DNA of 39,596 bases from a virus, in IMG/VR virus record IMGVR_UViG_3300040801_002004, positions 1 to 39,596 of that record; one strand, written 5' to 3'. The notes below the pieces were generated by a model, which did not search any database, was not told the DNA's origin, and saw only the letters and a program-made list of their open reading frames with translations. Below are positions 1-7,488 of this stretch, one piece after another. The translations under genes and the position numbers were made by a program. How positions within the stretch are numbered: the stretch's first letter is position 1; each line of letters opens with the position of its first letter.

Positions 1-42
1 CGGGAACCGACAACCTACAAACGCATGGCTGTCATCGTCGGC
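1..42. repeat. Left copy of 42-bp terminal duplication (circular overlap)
   Basis: Bases 1-42 are identical to 39555-39596. The duplication lies inside a leftward gene that stays in frame when the two ends are joined through one copy. This fits an assembler overlap on a circular or circularly permuted molecule better than a genuine short terminal repeat. Confidence 0.95.
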
Positions 43-276
43 TAAGTTGTCGCCACTCCGACGCCATTCCATGTTTTTGCGGATGTATCTATAACGCTCT
101 GCATCCTCCCGCAGCCTCGCTATCTGCGCGTCTTTCTCAGCACACCGCTCGCAGCCCTGCCTTTCGTCGTAGTTAGTTGATGTCATATTCTTTTCGATCT
201 CACAGTACGGGCAATGCTCACTGGTGAGGGAGTCATCATCTATAACCACTCCATGCTTGCACTCTGCTCTACCCAT
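1..276 (-). CDS. Junction-spanning small Cys-rich protein, N-terminal part
   Basis: This is the first part of a leftward gene cut by the window ends; it continues at 39554-39468. Joined, it encodes 120 aa. I do not recognise a family. Visible features are three Cys motifs in the N-terminal half (C6, CPYC at about 22-25, CERC at about 42-45), which suggest zinc binding, then a charged helical stretch and a C-terminus ending in ALQESRDE. The start at 276 is preceded by GGAGAG, the same ribosome site used by the next genes of this micro-operon. The frame stays open further upstream to an ATG at 429 that overlaps the stop of the preceding gene as TAATG, which would give a 171-aa product. I prefer 276 because of its ribosome site and the atypical composition of the extension. 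Confidence 0.7.
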   Translation of the reverse strand, partial: MGRAECKHGVVIDDDSLTSEHCPYCEIEKNMTSTNYDERQGCERCAEKDAQIARLREDAERYRYIRKNMEWRRSGDNLADDDSHAFVGCRFP

Positions 277-428
277 CACTCTCTCCAAAATGGCGGCAAC
301 CAGAGCAGGCAGTGACACTCGTGAGAATGTCGAAGGGATTGCATCCTGTTGGTTGCCAAAAAAGGCGACAGACACCCCGGCCCCAAGTATTGAAGGTCGT
401 CGCCACCCGAATGCCGGGATGCCTGTCA

Positions 429-785
429 TTAACTTTCCATGCGCTTATAGCAGGCCAGCGCACCGGGATCCTTTGGCCGATCATCGACCAGATTACCTGA
501 CGCCTGGGCGTCGATCAGGATCGCCATGCACGCCATGGCGTGGGCGTAGTGCAACTGACCGCTCTCGGGATCGATGTCCTCGCCCAGCTCCGCCAGGGTC
601 AGATGACGCATGGCCGCGGCGATATAGACGCTCTCGCGCACGCTGTTCTCGCGCCAGTTATAGGGGCCGTACTTCTTCGCCCCCAGGCTCATGACCCAGC
701 TCAAGGCCGCGACAGCGACCTTTGGGATGAGATGCAGCGGCGTCTTCGTATCGCCGATAGCGTCCTTGGGGTTAACGCCCTGCAT
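429..785 (-). CDS. DUF5664-type dATP/dGTP diphosphohydrolase-like protein
   Basis: The 118-aa product matches the short phage family named after the N-terminal domain of dATP/dGTP diphosphohydrolases (formerly DUF5664). The recognisable pattern is NPKDAIGDTKTPLHLIP at the N-terminus, then KKYGPYNWRE, an AAAMRHL helix and GEDIDPESGQLHYAHA, a set of conserved acidic and His positions suited to metal-dependent nucleotide hydrolysis. It overlaps thyX by 14 bases and lies just after it and a MazG-like gene, so a role in adjusting the dNTP pool is likely. The family's activity is known from few members; the role here is inferred from name and context. Confidence 0.7.
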   Translation of the reverse strand: MQGVNPKDAIGDTKTPLHLIPKVAVAALSWVMSLGAKKYGPYNWRENSVRESVYIAAAMRHLTLAELGEDIDPESGQLHYAHAMACMAILIDAQASGNLVDDRPKDPGALACYKRMES

Positions 786-1458
786 TATGCGTCTCCCAGG
801 CAGCGATGGCGGCCGGCACGAACGGTTTGATCAGCTCCAGCATGGCCTCGGCGTACACTTTTATTTCATACTGTGCGCCGTCAGCCGTGCGCTCGCTGAT
901 GAACTTCAGCAGGTTGTGCAGATCCACCGTGGCGAACATCTCGCTGTAGGTCGCCACGGGCAGGACGCTACGCGCCAGCTCACGGGGTACGCCGTCCAAC
1001 AGGAGCTGCTTGTACACCCCAAACGCGGCGCGGTTAATGGCACTCATAATATTCACGACGTACTGCTCATGGTCCCGGGTGACCGGGTCCACTTCGATAT
1101 TTCTAGCTTGATGGTTTTTACCATCCTGCTTGCCGACTTTGCCGACCTCTGGCAGGTAGAACTCCTCTGGCAGCTCCGTGTACCGGGCGCTGACCTCGTT
1201 GTAGCTCCAGGTACGGTGCCGATGCCACTGCCGTAAGACGAAGATCGGCGCCTTCACATGGAAGGTGAACACCGGGTGCTCGAAGGGCGACGTATGGCCG
1301 TTCCGATACAGGAAGTCCACCAGCTTGAAATCCGCAGCCGGGTCGTCGCCGGTCTTCTCATTCGCGGCGTGAGAAACGCGCGCCGAGCGCACGATGCTGT
1401 TGTCGTCACCCATGTGATCGACCATACGGATGAAACCGTGATCCAGTAACTTAATCAT
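772..1458 (-). CDS. thyX: FAD-dependent thymidylate synthase ThyX
   Basis: The 228-aa product converts dUMP to dTMP using methylenetetrahydrofolate, NADPH and FAD. The diagnostic ThyX signature RHR-x7-S is intact at residues 80-90 (RHRTWSYNEVS, followed by ARYTEL). HTSPFEH at 55-61 and the RQWHRHR helix supply further flavin and substrate contacts typical of the family. The length is normal for ThyX. It overlaps the MazG-like gene upstream and the dATP/dGTP hydrolase-like gene downstream by a few bases, forming a three-gene nucleotide block directly after the DNA polymerase gene. It would supply dTMP for phage DNA independently of host ThyA. Confidence 0.95.
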   Translation of the reverse strand: MIKLLDHGFIRMVDHMGDDNSIVRSARVSHAANEKTGDDPAADFKLVDFLYRNGHTSPFEHPVFTFHVKAPIFVLRQWHRHRTWSYNEVSARYTELPEEFYLPEVGKVGKQDGKNHQARNIEVDPVTRDHEQYVVNIMSAINRAAFGVYKQLLLDGVPRELARSVLPVATYSEMFATVDLHNLLKFISERTADGAQYEIKVYAEAMLELIKPFVPAAIAAWETHNAGR

Positions 1459-1820
1459 TGGACATCCACCCGCGCCAGACTGGCAGCATCCGAGTAGCCG
1501 TCCGCGTACCGAGCACGCAGCTTGGTGATGTTCAACTGCAGGATGACCTCACGATCCAGATCATAGGTCCGCCGCAGTAGCGACAGGTAGAACTCCAAAT
1601 CGCCAAGCTCCTCCATCAGTTTATTGGTGTCCATGTCCCGACCGTTGATGACGGTCTTCTTGATCAAATCGACCACCTCACCGGCCTCACCGGCAATGCC
1701 GAGCGCCGCGTGCATGGCATCGATCTCGACACCCTCCAGGTTGGCGTCGATTTCAGCCGCCGGTTTAGTCAGGTCCATGACCAGCATACGGTGCTTACGT
1801 TCTGTGCTTGTTTCGTTCAT
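1455..1820 (-). CDS. MazG-like nucleotide pyrophosphohydrolase
   Basis: The 121-aa product has the all-alpha NTP pyrophosphohydrolase signature: GEAGEVVDLIKK at about residues 44-55 (the ExxE metal site, E45 and E48) and EELGDLEFYL at 70-79 (the ExxD site, E71 and D74). Single-domain MazG-like proteins of this size hydrolyse (d)NTPs to monophosphates. The start at 1820 has GAGGA eight bases upstream. It overlaps thyX by four bases (ATGA). Together these suggest dNTP pool control during replication; some phage MazG proteins act on ppGpp instead, which cannot be decided from sequence. Confidence 0.85.
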   Translation of the reverse strand: MNETSTERKHRMLVMDLTKPAAEIDANLEGVEIDAMHAALGIAGEAGEVVDLIKKTVINGRDMDTNKLMEELGDLEFYLSLLRRTYDLDREVILQLNITKLRARYADGYSDAASLARVDVQ

Positions 1821-1838
1821 TGCGTTTTCCTCGCCTTG

Positions 1839-3878
1839 CTACTTACCGTAGCGTTCCATAACTTCTACACTCGCGTGTAGGGGTAAATCCGCAGCCCATT
1901 CAGGTGCGGTGTTCATGATATCCCGCAGGATCTCTTTATCTGCGTCGAGCTGCGCCAGGGGCGTCTCGGCGACAACTTCATCGTGGACGTCCAGAACCGT
2001 CGCCAGCCCCCGGTCGTCCGCCTCCACCAGCGCATAGCGCAGGAGCGAGGCTGCCGTCCCCTGGACAGCGTTTTCAAACAGCAGACCGCCGTAGATACCA
2101 CTGCGCGGCCACTCCTTTTCATCTGCCTTTGGCACGAAGGCCGCCCGTAACGTCGTCAGGGACGGCTGGACGTCGCCCCAGGGCGTCTCCTTCAGTTCTA
2201 TGCGCACGTCTGGATACGTCAGCAGGCGGCCGCAGGGGAGCTGACAGAACAGCGTAGTACCGCCGGCCAGCACACCCTCCACGGCGAAGTAGGACAGCCG
2301 CCCGGCGTCGTACATCTGGCCGGGGTTCTTCACCGCCAGACGGGCCGCACGTTCGATGTCCGCCCAAATAGCCGGCGCCCATGGGTTAATGCGCCGCCAG
2401 GCGTCTTTATACTTCTCCGCTTCAGCGCGGGTGGCCTTCAGGCCGTAGCCCCGGGCCATCGCGAGGAAAGCGTTAGCCCCACCACCGAACTGAAACGCCA
2501 GCTCCTGCACCTTACCGACCTGACGCTCCGGGCTGGGGTTCTTAACATCGGCGACGTCCATGCGGAACGTAGCGGCCGCGGTGATCTCGTAGACCGGCGC
2601 GTTCTCGGCGTACAACTCCAGTTTGGCGTTACCCATGGCGTCGTTGCACAGCCAGGGTGCGACGCGACCTTCAATAGCCGACCAGTCGCTGACCAGAAAA
2701 CGATGGCCGTCAGCCGGGATCAGGGCGCTGCGCAGCATGTGCGACAGGATGGTCATGATCGGCTTACCAAAGTAATCGACCATATCCTCCGCCATGATGT
2801 TGTCGATCATATCCGCGCGAACCGCCAGCGGATCCTTCATGCCGTCGCGAGGGAAGTTATGCACCTGCGCGCCTTTAGACGAGTACCGACCGCTGGCCGA
2901 CGCCCCATTCGCCATGAACGCACCGCGCACGCGGTGGTCCTCTGGGTCCGCCATGCGGCTCATGGCGCGGAACTTACCGACGCTGGACTTCTGTGCGAAG
3001 TCCGAGCATTCGACCACCTCGGCGACGTCAGGGTCCATGTCGTCCAGCGCCAGCAGACGGCCGCGGTTGTATTTGTCGAGGCTGAGTTTGCGCTCGCCAT
3101 TGCGGTACTTAACGAGCAGCTCTTCCTGCTCGGGCGTCAGCCGCTCGACGACCCAATCCTTCAGCTTCTCGCCGCGCGCCTTGGTGACAACGCCCTCGGT
3201 CAGCTCTTCAATGCGCGCGATCAGCTCCGCCTCTTCCTCTTTGGCGTAAATCTGCGCCGCGTCGCACAGCTCCCGGTCAATGCGCACACCCCGGTCATTA
3301 ATGCGGCAGTTGACGTGATAGTCCAGCCACTCCCGCTCGGTCGGCTCGCGTAGCTGCGCCATGACCGCCATCTCGGTGCGCACGTCTTGCAGGCAGTATT
3401 CGTACATCTCTTCCAGCAGGGCGGGGTCCGTGCAGAAGCTGCCGTCAGCCAGGGGGATGCACAACAGTTTGATCAGCTCACGGCCGCGGGTCTGCTTCTG
3501 CTGCGCGACGTTTAAACAGCGCGCGGCGTTACCCAACGCACCGGGCATGTTGTTGCAGCGGCTGGCATACGCCGAGCAATACCACTGCTCCAGGCGTAGC
3601 GGCGGTGCGTCGTACACCTCCGTCATGATCATGTCCCAGATGCAGCGCTCAAAGTCCGCGTTCCAAGCGATGGCGGTTATGTCCTCGCTGAAACACGCCG
3701 GTATAGGGTCGCCGGGGAGCCACAGCTCCGGCTCCGCGCCGTCGATGCTGTACGCCATGCAGAGGACGTCTGTGGACGGGTCACTGGCGTAGTTGTACAT
3801 ACCGGCCAGGTCATCGCGCTTGGGCTGTACGAGCAGGTCAACGGCCGAGCGCGTCTCGAAATCAATCGATGCTCTCAA
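1839..3878 (-). CDS. Family A DNA polymerase with 3'-5' exonuclease domain
   Basis: The 679-aa product is the replicative DNA polymerase. The N-terminus carries a DnaQ-like proofreading domain: Exo I DFET at 6-9, an Exo II-like AWNADFER, and an Exo III-like YCLQD. The polymerase domain has motif A DWSAIEGR at 398-405, a motif B-type helix RQVGKVQELAFQFGG at 452-466, and motif C HDE at 632-634. There is no 5'-3' exonuclease domain. The motif A form (DWSAIEGR) is typical of a phage PolA clade found with VapE-type helicases and primases. It starts by ATGA overlap with the small gene upstream. Polymerases of 2-aminoadenine phages (DpoZ) also belong to family A, but no PurZ gene accompanies it here. 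Confidence 0.95.
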   Translation of the reverse strand: MRASIDFETRSAVDLLVQPKRDDLAGMYNYASDPSTDVLCMAYSIDGAEPELWLPGDPIPACFSEDITAIAWNADFERCIWDMIMTEVYDAPPLRLEQWYCSAYASRCNNMPGALGNAARCLNVAQQKQTRGRELIKLLCIPLADGSFCTDPALLEEMYEYCLQDVRTEMAVMAQLREPTEREWLDYHVNCRINDRGVRIDRELCDAAQIYAKEEEAELIARIEELTEGVVTKARGEKLKDWVVERLTPEQEELLVKYRNGERKLSLDKYNRGRLLALDDMDPDVAEVVECSDFAQKSSVGKFRAMSRMADPEDHRVRGAFMANGASASGRYSSKGAQVHNFPRDGMKDPLAVRADMIDNIMAEDMVDYFGKPIMTILSHMLRSALIPADGHRFLVSDWSAIEGRVAPWLCNDAMGNAKLELYAENAPVYEITAAATFRMDVADVKNPSPERQVGKVQELAFQFGGGANAFLAMARGYGLKATRAEAEKYKDAWRRINPWAPAIWADIERAARLAVKNPGQMYDAGRLSYFAVEGVLAGGTTLFCQLPCGRLLTYPDVRIELKETPWGDVQPSLTTLRAAFVPKADEKEWPRSGIYGGLLFENAVQGTAASLLRYALVEADDRGLATVLDVHDEVVAETPLAQLDADKEILRDIMNTAPEWAADLPLHASVEVMERYGK

Positions 3879-4063
3879 TGTAATGTCCCCCGGTCTGCCT
3901 CAATCTCCGCCAGCGTGCCGGCTATGATCTCGACGTCGTAGACGGCGCCGATGACTTCCAGCGTGTCGTTAATCACAACCTCCAGCGGCATACCTGCCTC
4001 GCGCGCGGCGATAAAATGGCGGATAGCAGCGCAGGCGGTGCAGTCTGGGTTATCGCAGGTCAT
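3875..4063 (-). CDS. Small Cys-containing protein of unknown function
   Basis: The 62-aa product has an N-terminal Cys cluster (MTCDNPDCTACAAIRHF, cysteines at 3, 8 and 11) followed by an acidic C-terminal half. It may bind a metal. Its start overlaps the methyltransferase stop and its stop overlaps the polymerase start, both as four-base ATGA junctions, so it is translationally coupled within the replication operon. That coupling is the main evidence that it is real. No family recognised. Confidence 0.6.
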   Translation of the reverse strand: MTCDNPDCTACAAIRHFIAAREAGMPLEVVINDTLEVIGAVYDVEIIAGTLAEIEADRGTLH

Positions 4064-5391
4064 GCGAAAAACCTCGTGAACTCTTCCCAGCTACCGCAGT
4101 CAGGCGCTAGTGATAGATCGTCTATGCCTTCGCCTATCCACCGCATCACCGGGACAGCCATTGAGTTGCCCAAAGCCTTGTAGCGAGGGCCGCCCGGGCA
4201 TTGGGCCGCTGGTTTGTTGCGGTAGGGAATCTGCGTGAAATCGTCGGGAAAGCCTTGTAGCCGCTCACACTCACGGGGAGTGAGCCGGCGCACGGCCATG
4301 TCTTGCATAACCGCTGTGCCGCCCTGAGAGCATGTTGGGTTTAACCCGCTAGCTGCGTCTAAGGTCTTAGATGTGGGCTCATTTTCTTTGACGTAAAATC
4401 CGCCCTGCGGCCTGTCCTTGCGCTTATTGCCTCCATAAAAACTCAAGGCCACCGCAGGAGGTGATGCCCTATCCAAAGTTTGAGTTATCTCTTCTGAATA
4501 ATTCTTACCGTTCGCGCCAGTGTTTGCAGTCTGGATGGCAATCGCCGGATACCCTTGCCCCGGCTTGCCGCCGCCCGAGCTCAGTGCGCCGACTGTCTCA
4601 CTGGTGCTAAGTTCGCCGCGCTGGTTCTGAGCGAAGGCGACACAGTTAAAACTATCGGCCCTGCTGTAATCGTGGCAGGTTGTCTCCAGCGTCCCGGCTA
4701 CGTCTGTTTGCTGGTTTCCGCTGAACGTCATCGGAACTAACGGCGTCCCTCGCCCGGTTCCGTCCTCGCTGGCGTCGAAGCCCTCGCCTCTAAGGCTATG
4801 CGTAACGCCTCCGGCAATGCCTTGCCCCTTTTCTCGGCTCGGCGCAGGATTCCCTGACAGGCTTTCGCGCTCAAAAAGAACCGCTGCGGCACGCTCTGCA
4901 CCTCCAAGACATCCGACAACAAACACACGGCGGCGGCGCTGGGCCACTCCGAAGTATTGAGCGTCCAGGACTCGGTAGGCCCACCCATACCCGAGCTCTG
5001 CCAACGCCCCGAGGAAGGAACCAAAGTCCCGTCCTCGTCCGCTGGACAAGACGCCGGGCACGTTTTCCCAGACCACGTACTGGGGTCGGTATCGGTCAGC
5101 GATAGCAAGAAACGTAAGGGCGAGGTTGCCGCGAGGGTCTGACAGTCCTTTGCGAAGTCCTGCAACCGAGAACGACTGGCAGGGCGTCCCTCCCACGAGT
5201 AGGTCGAGTTCATAGTCAGGCCACTCCTTGAATTTAGTCATGTCGCCGAGATTCGGCACGTTGGGGTAGTGATGCTCAAGCACGGCAGCGGGGAACGCCT
5301 CAATCTCACTGAAGAACTGCGGCTGCCAGCCCATGTGGTGCCACGCCATCGTCGCGGCCTCAATGCCACTGCAGACAGATCCGTATTTCAT
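4060..5391 (-). CDS. DNA (cytosine-5) methyltransferase
   Basis: The 443-aa product transfers methyl groups from S-adenosylmethionine to C5 of cytosine. Visible motifs are I (GSVCSGIEAA, residues 4-13), IV with the catalytic Cys (GGTPCQSFS, C71), VI (ENV, 109-111), VIII (QRRRRVF, 151-157), IX (RRLTPRECERLQGFP) and X (ALGNSMAVP). The region between VIII and IX is long, about 230 residues, and would hold the target recognition domain. I start it at 5391 because that ATG overlaps the upstream stop as TAATG; an ATG at 5427 in frame would add 12 residues. No cognate restriction gene is seen, so protection against host restriction is the likely role. A long ORF is open in another frame inside the 5' half. 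Confidence 0.93.
   Translation of the reverse strand: MKYGSVCSGIEAATMAWHHMGWQPQFFSEIEAFPAAVLEHHYPNVPNLGDMTKFKEWPDYELDLLVGGTPCQSFSVAGLRKGLSDPRGNLALTFLAIADRYRPQYVVWENVPGVLSSGRGRDFGSFLGALAELGYGWAYRVLDAQYFGVAQRRRRVFVVGCLGGAERAAAVLFERESLSGNPAPSREKGQGIAGGVTHSLRGEGFDASEDGTGRGTPLVPMTFSGNQQTDVAGTLETTCHDYSRADSFNCVAFAQNQRGELSTSETVGALSSGGGKPGQGYPAIAIQTANTGANGKNYSEEITQTLDRASPPAVALSFYGGNKRKDRPQGGFYVKENEPTSKTLDAASGLNPTCSQGGTAVMQDMAVRRLTPRECERLQGFPDDFTQIPYRNKPAAQCPGGPRYKALGNSMAVPVMRWIGEGIDDLSLAPDCGSWEEFTRFFA
4737..5213 (-). CDS. Possible overlapping ORF inside the methyltransferase gene
   Basis: A 158-codon ORF is open in the alternate frame on the same strand, covering the region that encodes methyltransferase motifs IV to VIII. 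Its product would begin MNSTYSWEGRPASRSRL and end with a basic region containing KACQGILRRAEKRGKALP. From memory, very similar stretches occur as annotated hypothetical proteins in other phages, which would mean either real dual coding or repeated annotation of a frame shadow. No convincing ribosome site precedes the ATG at 5213. Treated as uncertain. Confidence 0.25.
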   Translation of the reverse strand: MNSTYSWEGRPASRSRLQDFAKDCQTLAATSPLRFLLSLTDTDPSTWSGKTCPASCPADEDGTLVPSSGRWQSSGMGGPTESWTLNTSEWPSAAAVCLLSDVLEVQSVPQRFFLSAKACQGILRRAEKRGKALPEALRIALEARASTPARTEPGEGRR

Positions 5392-5579
5392 TAGTAATAC
5401 CCCGGCGGGCATTGGCAGGTCGGGCAAACAATCGCGACCTTCGTTGGGAAACTGGAGCGGTCATAGCAATAGCGGACCTGCTCTTGGGGCTGGGCGTCGG
5501 CGTCATCCGTCAACACGATAGTCAGTAGGATAATAAGCACGCCAAAAACCAGCGCTGCTTCGATAGCATCTCTAAACAT
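5391..5579 (-). CDS. Small membrane or secreted protein
   Basis: The 62-aa product has a short N-terminal segment, one hydrophobic helix (about residues 8-24, AALVFGVLIILLTIVL) and then an acidic and Cys-containing tail (YCYDRSS, VCPTCQCPPGYY). This looks like a signal anchor with a small extracytoplasmic Cys-rich domain. ADA-QPQ after the helix could also be a signal peptidase site. It lies after a leftward terminator and its stop overlaps the methyltransferase start (TAATG). Function unknown; a superinfection-exclusion type role is only a guess. Confidence 0.6.
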   Translation of the reverse strand: MFRDAIEAALVFGVLIILLTIVLTDDADAQPQEQVRYCYDRSSFPTKVAIVCPTCQCPPGYY

Positions 5580-5598
5580 AAGTACCTCGCCAAAGGTG

Positions 5599-5620
5599 AA
5601 AAACGCCCCCCGAAGGGGGC
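5599..5620 (-). terminator. Rho-independent terminator, leftward
   Basis: On the minus strand a perfect six-bp GC stem (GCCCCC/GGGGGC) with a TTCG tetraloop is followed by a five-T run. It lies directly after the stop of the gene at 5628-6296, so it ends or attenuates transcription between the recombination genes and the methyltransferase/polymerase genes. Confidence 0.85.
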
Positions 5621-5627
5621 TTCCAGG

Positions 5628-6296
5628 TTATGCCGCCTTACGACGACGACGACGTGCAGGCTTTTCCGCAGGCTCGACTTCAGCCACTTCAGCCTCCTCG
5701 GCAGAAACGCCGTCCATCGTCGTCCATCCGACGATCTTCAGCTCTGGGGCAAAGATCTTGCCGTAGGTCTTGTGGGTGTAGCTATCCGCACCCAGTTCAA
5801 CCAGCGGGACAAAATCCGCCTTGCCTTTGCCGATACGCTCCGCCACCGGCTGCAGCAGTGCAGCGTAGGCCTTGCGTGCGCCCAGGCTGTTACCCTTCCA
5901 CAGGCACTGGATGCCCTCATCTTCACCGTTGGTGCAGCGCAGGGTCATGGCAATCGCCTTCGACCACTTGCCTGCAACCTCCGGCAGGTCAGCTTCAGCA
6001 GGCAGCGGACTGCCAGCGTTCACCATCACTTCACCTGTCGGACCCTGGGACGTGTTGCTCTGGTCCCAAGCGATGAACCCATGCATGAACTGCATAGGAT
6101 TGACGGCCCAGATGGACCCCTCTTCCGGCTCGGTCTTATCCGTGCCGTAGACCCACTCACCGAACTTGGTGAACTGCATGTACAACTCACCGCCGCCGGC
6201 AGCACCGGCCGCTACGGAGGATTGGACAAGCGCAGCAGCCATGTTCTGGATGTTGGCAGGAAGGTTGTTGCCGGACGTGCTTACTTCATTACTCAT
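5628..6296 (-). CDS. Putative ssDNA-binding protein of the replication module
   Basis: The 222-aa product has a Gly/Ala N-terminus, a central conserved-looking core (FTKFGEWVYGTD, WAVNPMQFMHGFIAW, SYTHKTYGKIFAPELKIVGW) and a tail that is acidic then strongly basic (PARRRRRKAA). I do not recognise a named family with certainty. Its position between a Cas4-like nuclease and the polymerase genes, and its beta-rich core with a low-complexity tail, resemble phage single-strand binding proteins, but the basic rather than acidic C-terminal end is unlike SSB. The function is inferred from context. It is followed immediately by a strong terminator, consistent with high expression as a separate unit. 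Confidence 0.5.
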   Translation of the reverse strand: MSNEVSTSGNNLPANIQNMAAALVQSSVAAGAAGGGELYMQFTKFGEWVYGTDKTEPEEGSIWAVNPMQFMHGFIAWDQSNTSQGPTGEVMVNAGSPLPAEADLPEVAGKWSKAIAMTLRCTNGEDEGIQCLWKGNSLGARKAYAALLQPVAERIGKGKADFVPLVELGADSYTHKTYGKIFAPELKIVGWTTMDGVSAEEAEVAEVEPAEKPARRRRRKAA

Positions 6297-6318
6297 GGTC
6301 TAAGACCCTCACTCAATT

Positions 6319-6341
6319 GCCTGACTACAAGGCCGTCAGGC
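6319..6341 (-). other. Short intergenic hairpin
   Basis: A perfect 7-bp stem (GCCTGAC/GTCAGGC, 9-base loop) lies in the 58-bp gap between the nuclease gene and the gene at 5628-6296. There is no T-run on either side, so it may modulate mRNA processing rather than terminate. Confidence 0.35.
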
Positions 6342-6354
6342 GTAGGCCAATCGA

Positions 6355-7488
6355 TCACCTGATCGAATTCAATGCCGCGTGCAGCGCGTCCGCAGACAGT
6401 ACCGCCTCGCGTTTGTCGCTCTCGGGCGCCAGGGTCAGACCCTTTGGCTCGGGGCGATGGGTTATCTCGTCAAGGAAGTCCGTGGCGACCTCAACCTTCT
6501 TCAGCAGCGACTTCGCCTGCGTCGGTGAGATGAGCTTCTTCGTCTCCAGCAGCGTCCCCACACGGACGTCATCAATCTTCAGGCCGCGGGTCAGACGCTT
6601 CAGCTTCGCCAGCGCCGCCTGCTCGTCGTCCCAGGTGGTGTTACCCGGGCGGCCGCGGACCAGTTTCCAGCCGGGGATCTCCTGCCCGATTTCCAGCGCG
6701 TCATACGCCTTCTTCTCAATGGCCTTGATCGTCTGCTTGACCTCTTCAATCATGCTCAGACCCCAGACTAACTGCTCAACGTCATCAGGGTCCAGCTGCT
6801 GCATGCGCAACAGGTTGCCCGTCGTCGCGTCGCACAGGCCGTTGGCCGGGCAGAAGCGGCAGTGGTCGCCAGCAACGAGGTCGCCCTCGCCCTTGCGCGC
6901 CAGTTCGATGTTCTTCATGTGCTGCTTCCAGAACGCTTGCACATCGCCAAACGTGAACTCCCACGCGCGGCTCTCAATATCACCGGCACGGTTGGGCTGC
7001 ATGATGACGCCGATGAACTTCTCTTTCTCGGCGACCAGATCATGCGCCGTGCTCTTACCCCACAGCATGTTGGCCGCGGCGAAGAGGATCTGCTTGTTGT
7101 TCACCGGGCTGACCTGCACACCAGCGCCCGACTTATAGTCGAGTAAGATCGCCGCGTCAGGGCTGGACAGCACCAGGTCCAGCGTGCCGCCAACGTCTTC
7201 CGCCGTGCTGGCCGTGACTTCCGGCTCCCACTCCAGCGCACCGTACTTGGCGATGACTTTCTCCGTCTCCGCCCACATGTCCTTGGCGAGCTGCACCAGA
7301 TCCGGCCGGCCTTCCATCTCAAAGACGTAATTGTCGTCCAGGGCGCGCTTCTCCAGCATGTCATGCACCGCCGTGCCGTCCTGGGCAAACTCAGAGTCCT
7401 TACGGGGTACGCCTTCAGACTGAGCGCGCCACTGCTGGCAGATGTCCGTGCGCGCGGCAGTGGATGATCCATGGGTAAAATGCTTCAT
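6355..7488 (-). CDS. Cas4/RecB-like PD-(D/E)XK nuclease (DUF2800-like)
   Basis: The 377-aa product resembles the phage DUF2800 family of RecB-type nucleases. Visible elements are an N-terminal GTAVHDMLE motif (the His of motif I), GGTLDLVL and ILLDYKSG (acidic residues and the D-x-K catalytic core), a Gln/Tyr-type helix near NNKQILFAA, and a Cys group CRFCPANGLC that with the N-terminal Cys could hold a Cas4-like iron-sulphur cluster. The C-terminal third is helical and charged. It overlaps the upstream regulator gene by four bases. Its likely role is DNA end processing or recombination during phage replication. Confidence 0.8.
   Translation of the reverse strand: MKHFTHGSSTAARTDICQQWRAQSEGVPRKDSEFAQDGTAVHDMLEKRALDDNYVFEMEGRPDLVQLAKDMWAETEKVIAKYGALEWEPEVTASTAEDVGGTLDLVLSSPDAAILLDYKSGAGVQVSPVNNKQILFAAANMLWGKSTAHDLVAEKEKFIGVIMQPNRAGDIESRAWEFTFGDVQAFWKQHMKNIELARKGEGDLVAGDHCRFCPANGLCDATTGNLLRMQQLDPDDVEQLVWGLSMIEEVKQTIKAIEKKAYDALEIGQEIPGWKLVRGRPGNTTWDDEQAALAKLKRLTRGLKIDDVRVGTLLETKKLISPTQAKSLLKKVEVATDFLDEITHRPEPKGLTLAPESDKREAVLSADALHAALNSIR

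Noticed and set aside
1-42. The 42-bp terminal identity as a biological direct terminal repeat
   Set aside because: It is very short for a phage terminal repeat and lies within a gene that reads through the junction; an assembly overlap explains it better.
269-484. 71-aa leftward ORF
   Set aside because: It lies in a different frame over the end of the gene at 429-785 and the start of the junction gene, both of which have better support.
429-3878. A full 2-aminoadenine (Z-genome) pathway
   Set aside because: The closed genome has no adenylosuccinate-synthetase-like PurZ gene; ThyX, MazG-like and PolA proteins also occur in phages with ordinary DNA.
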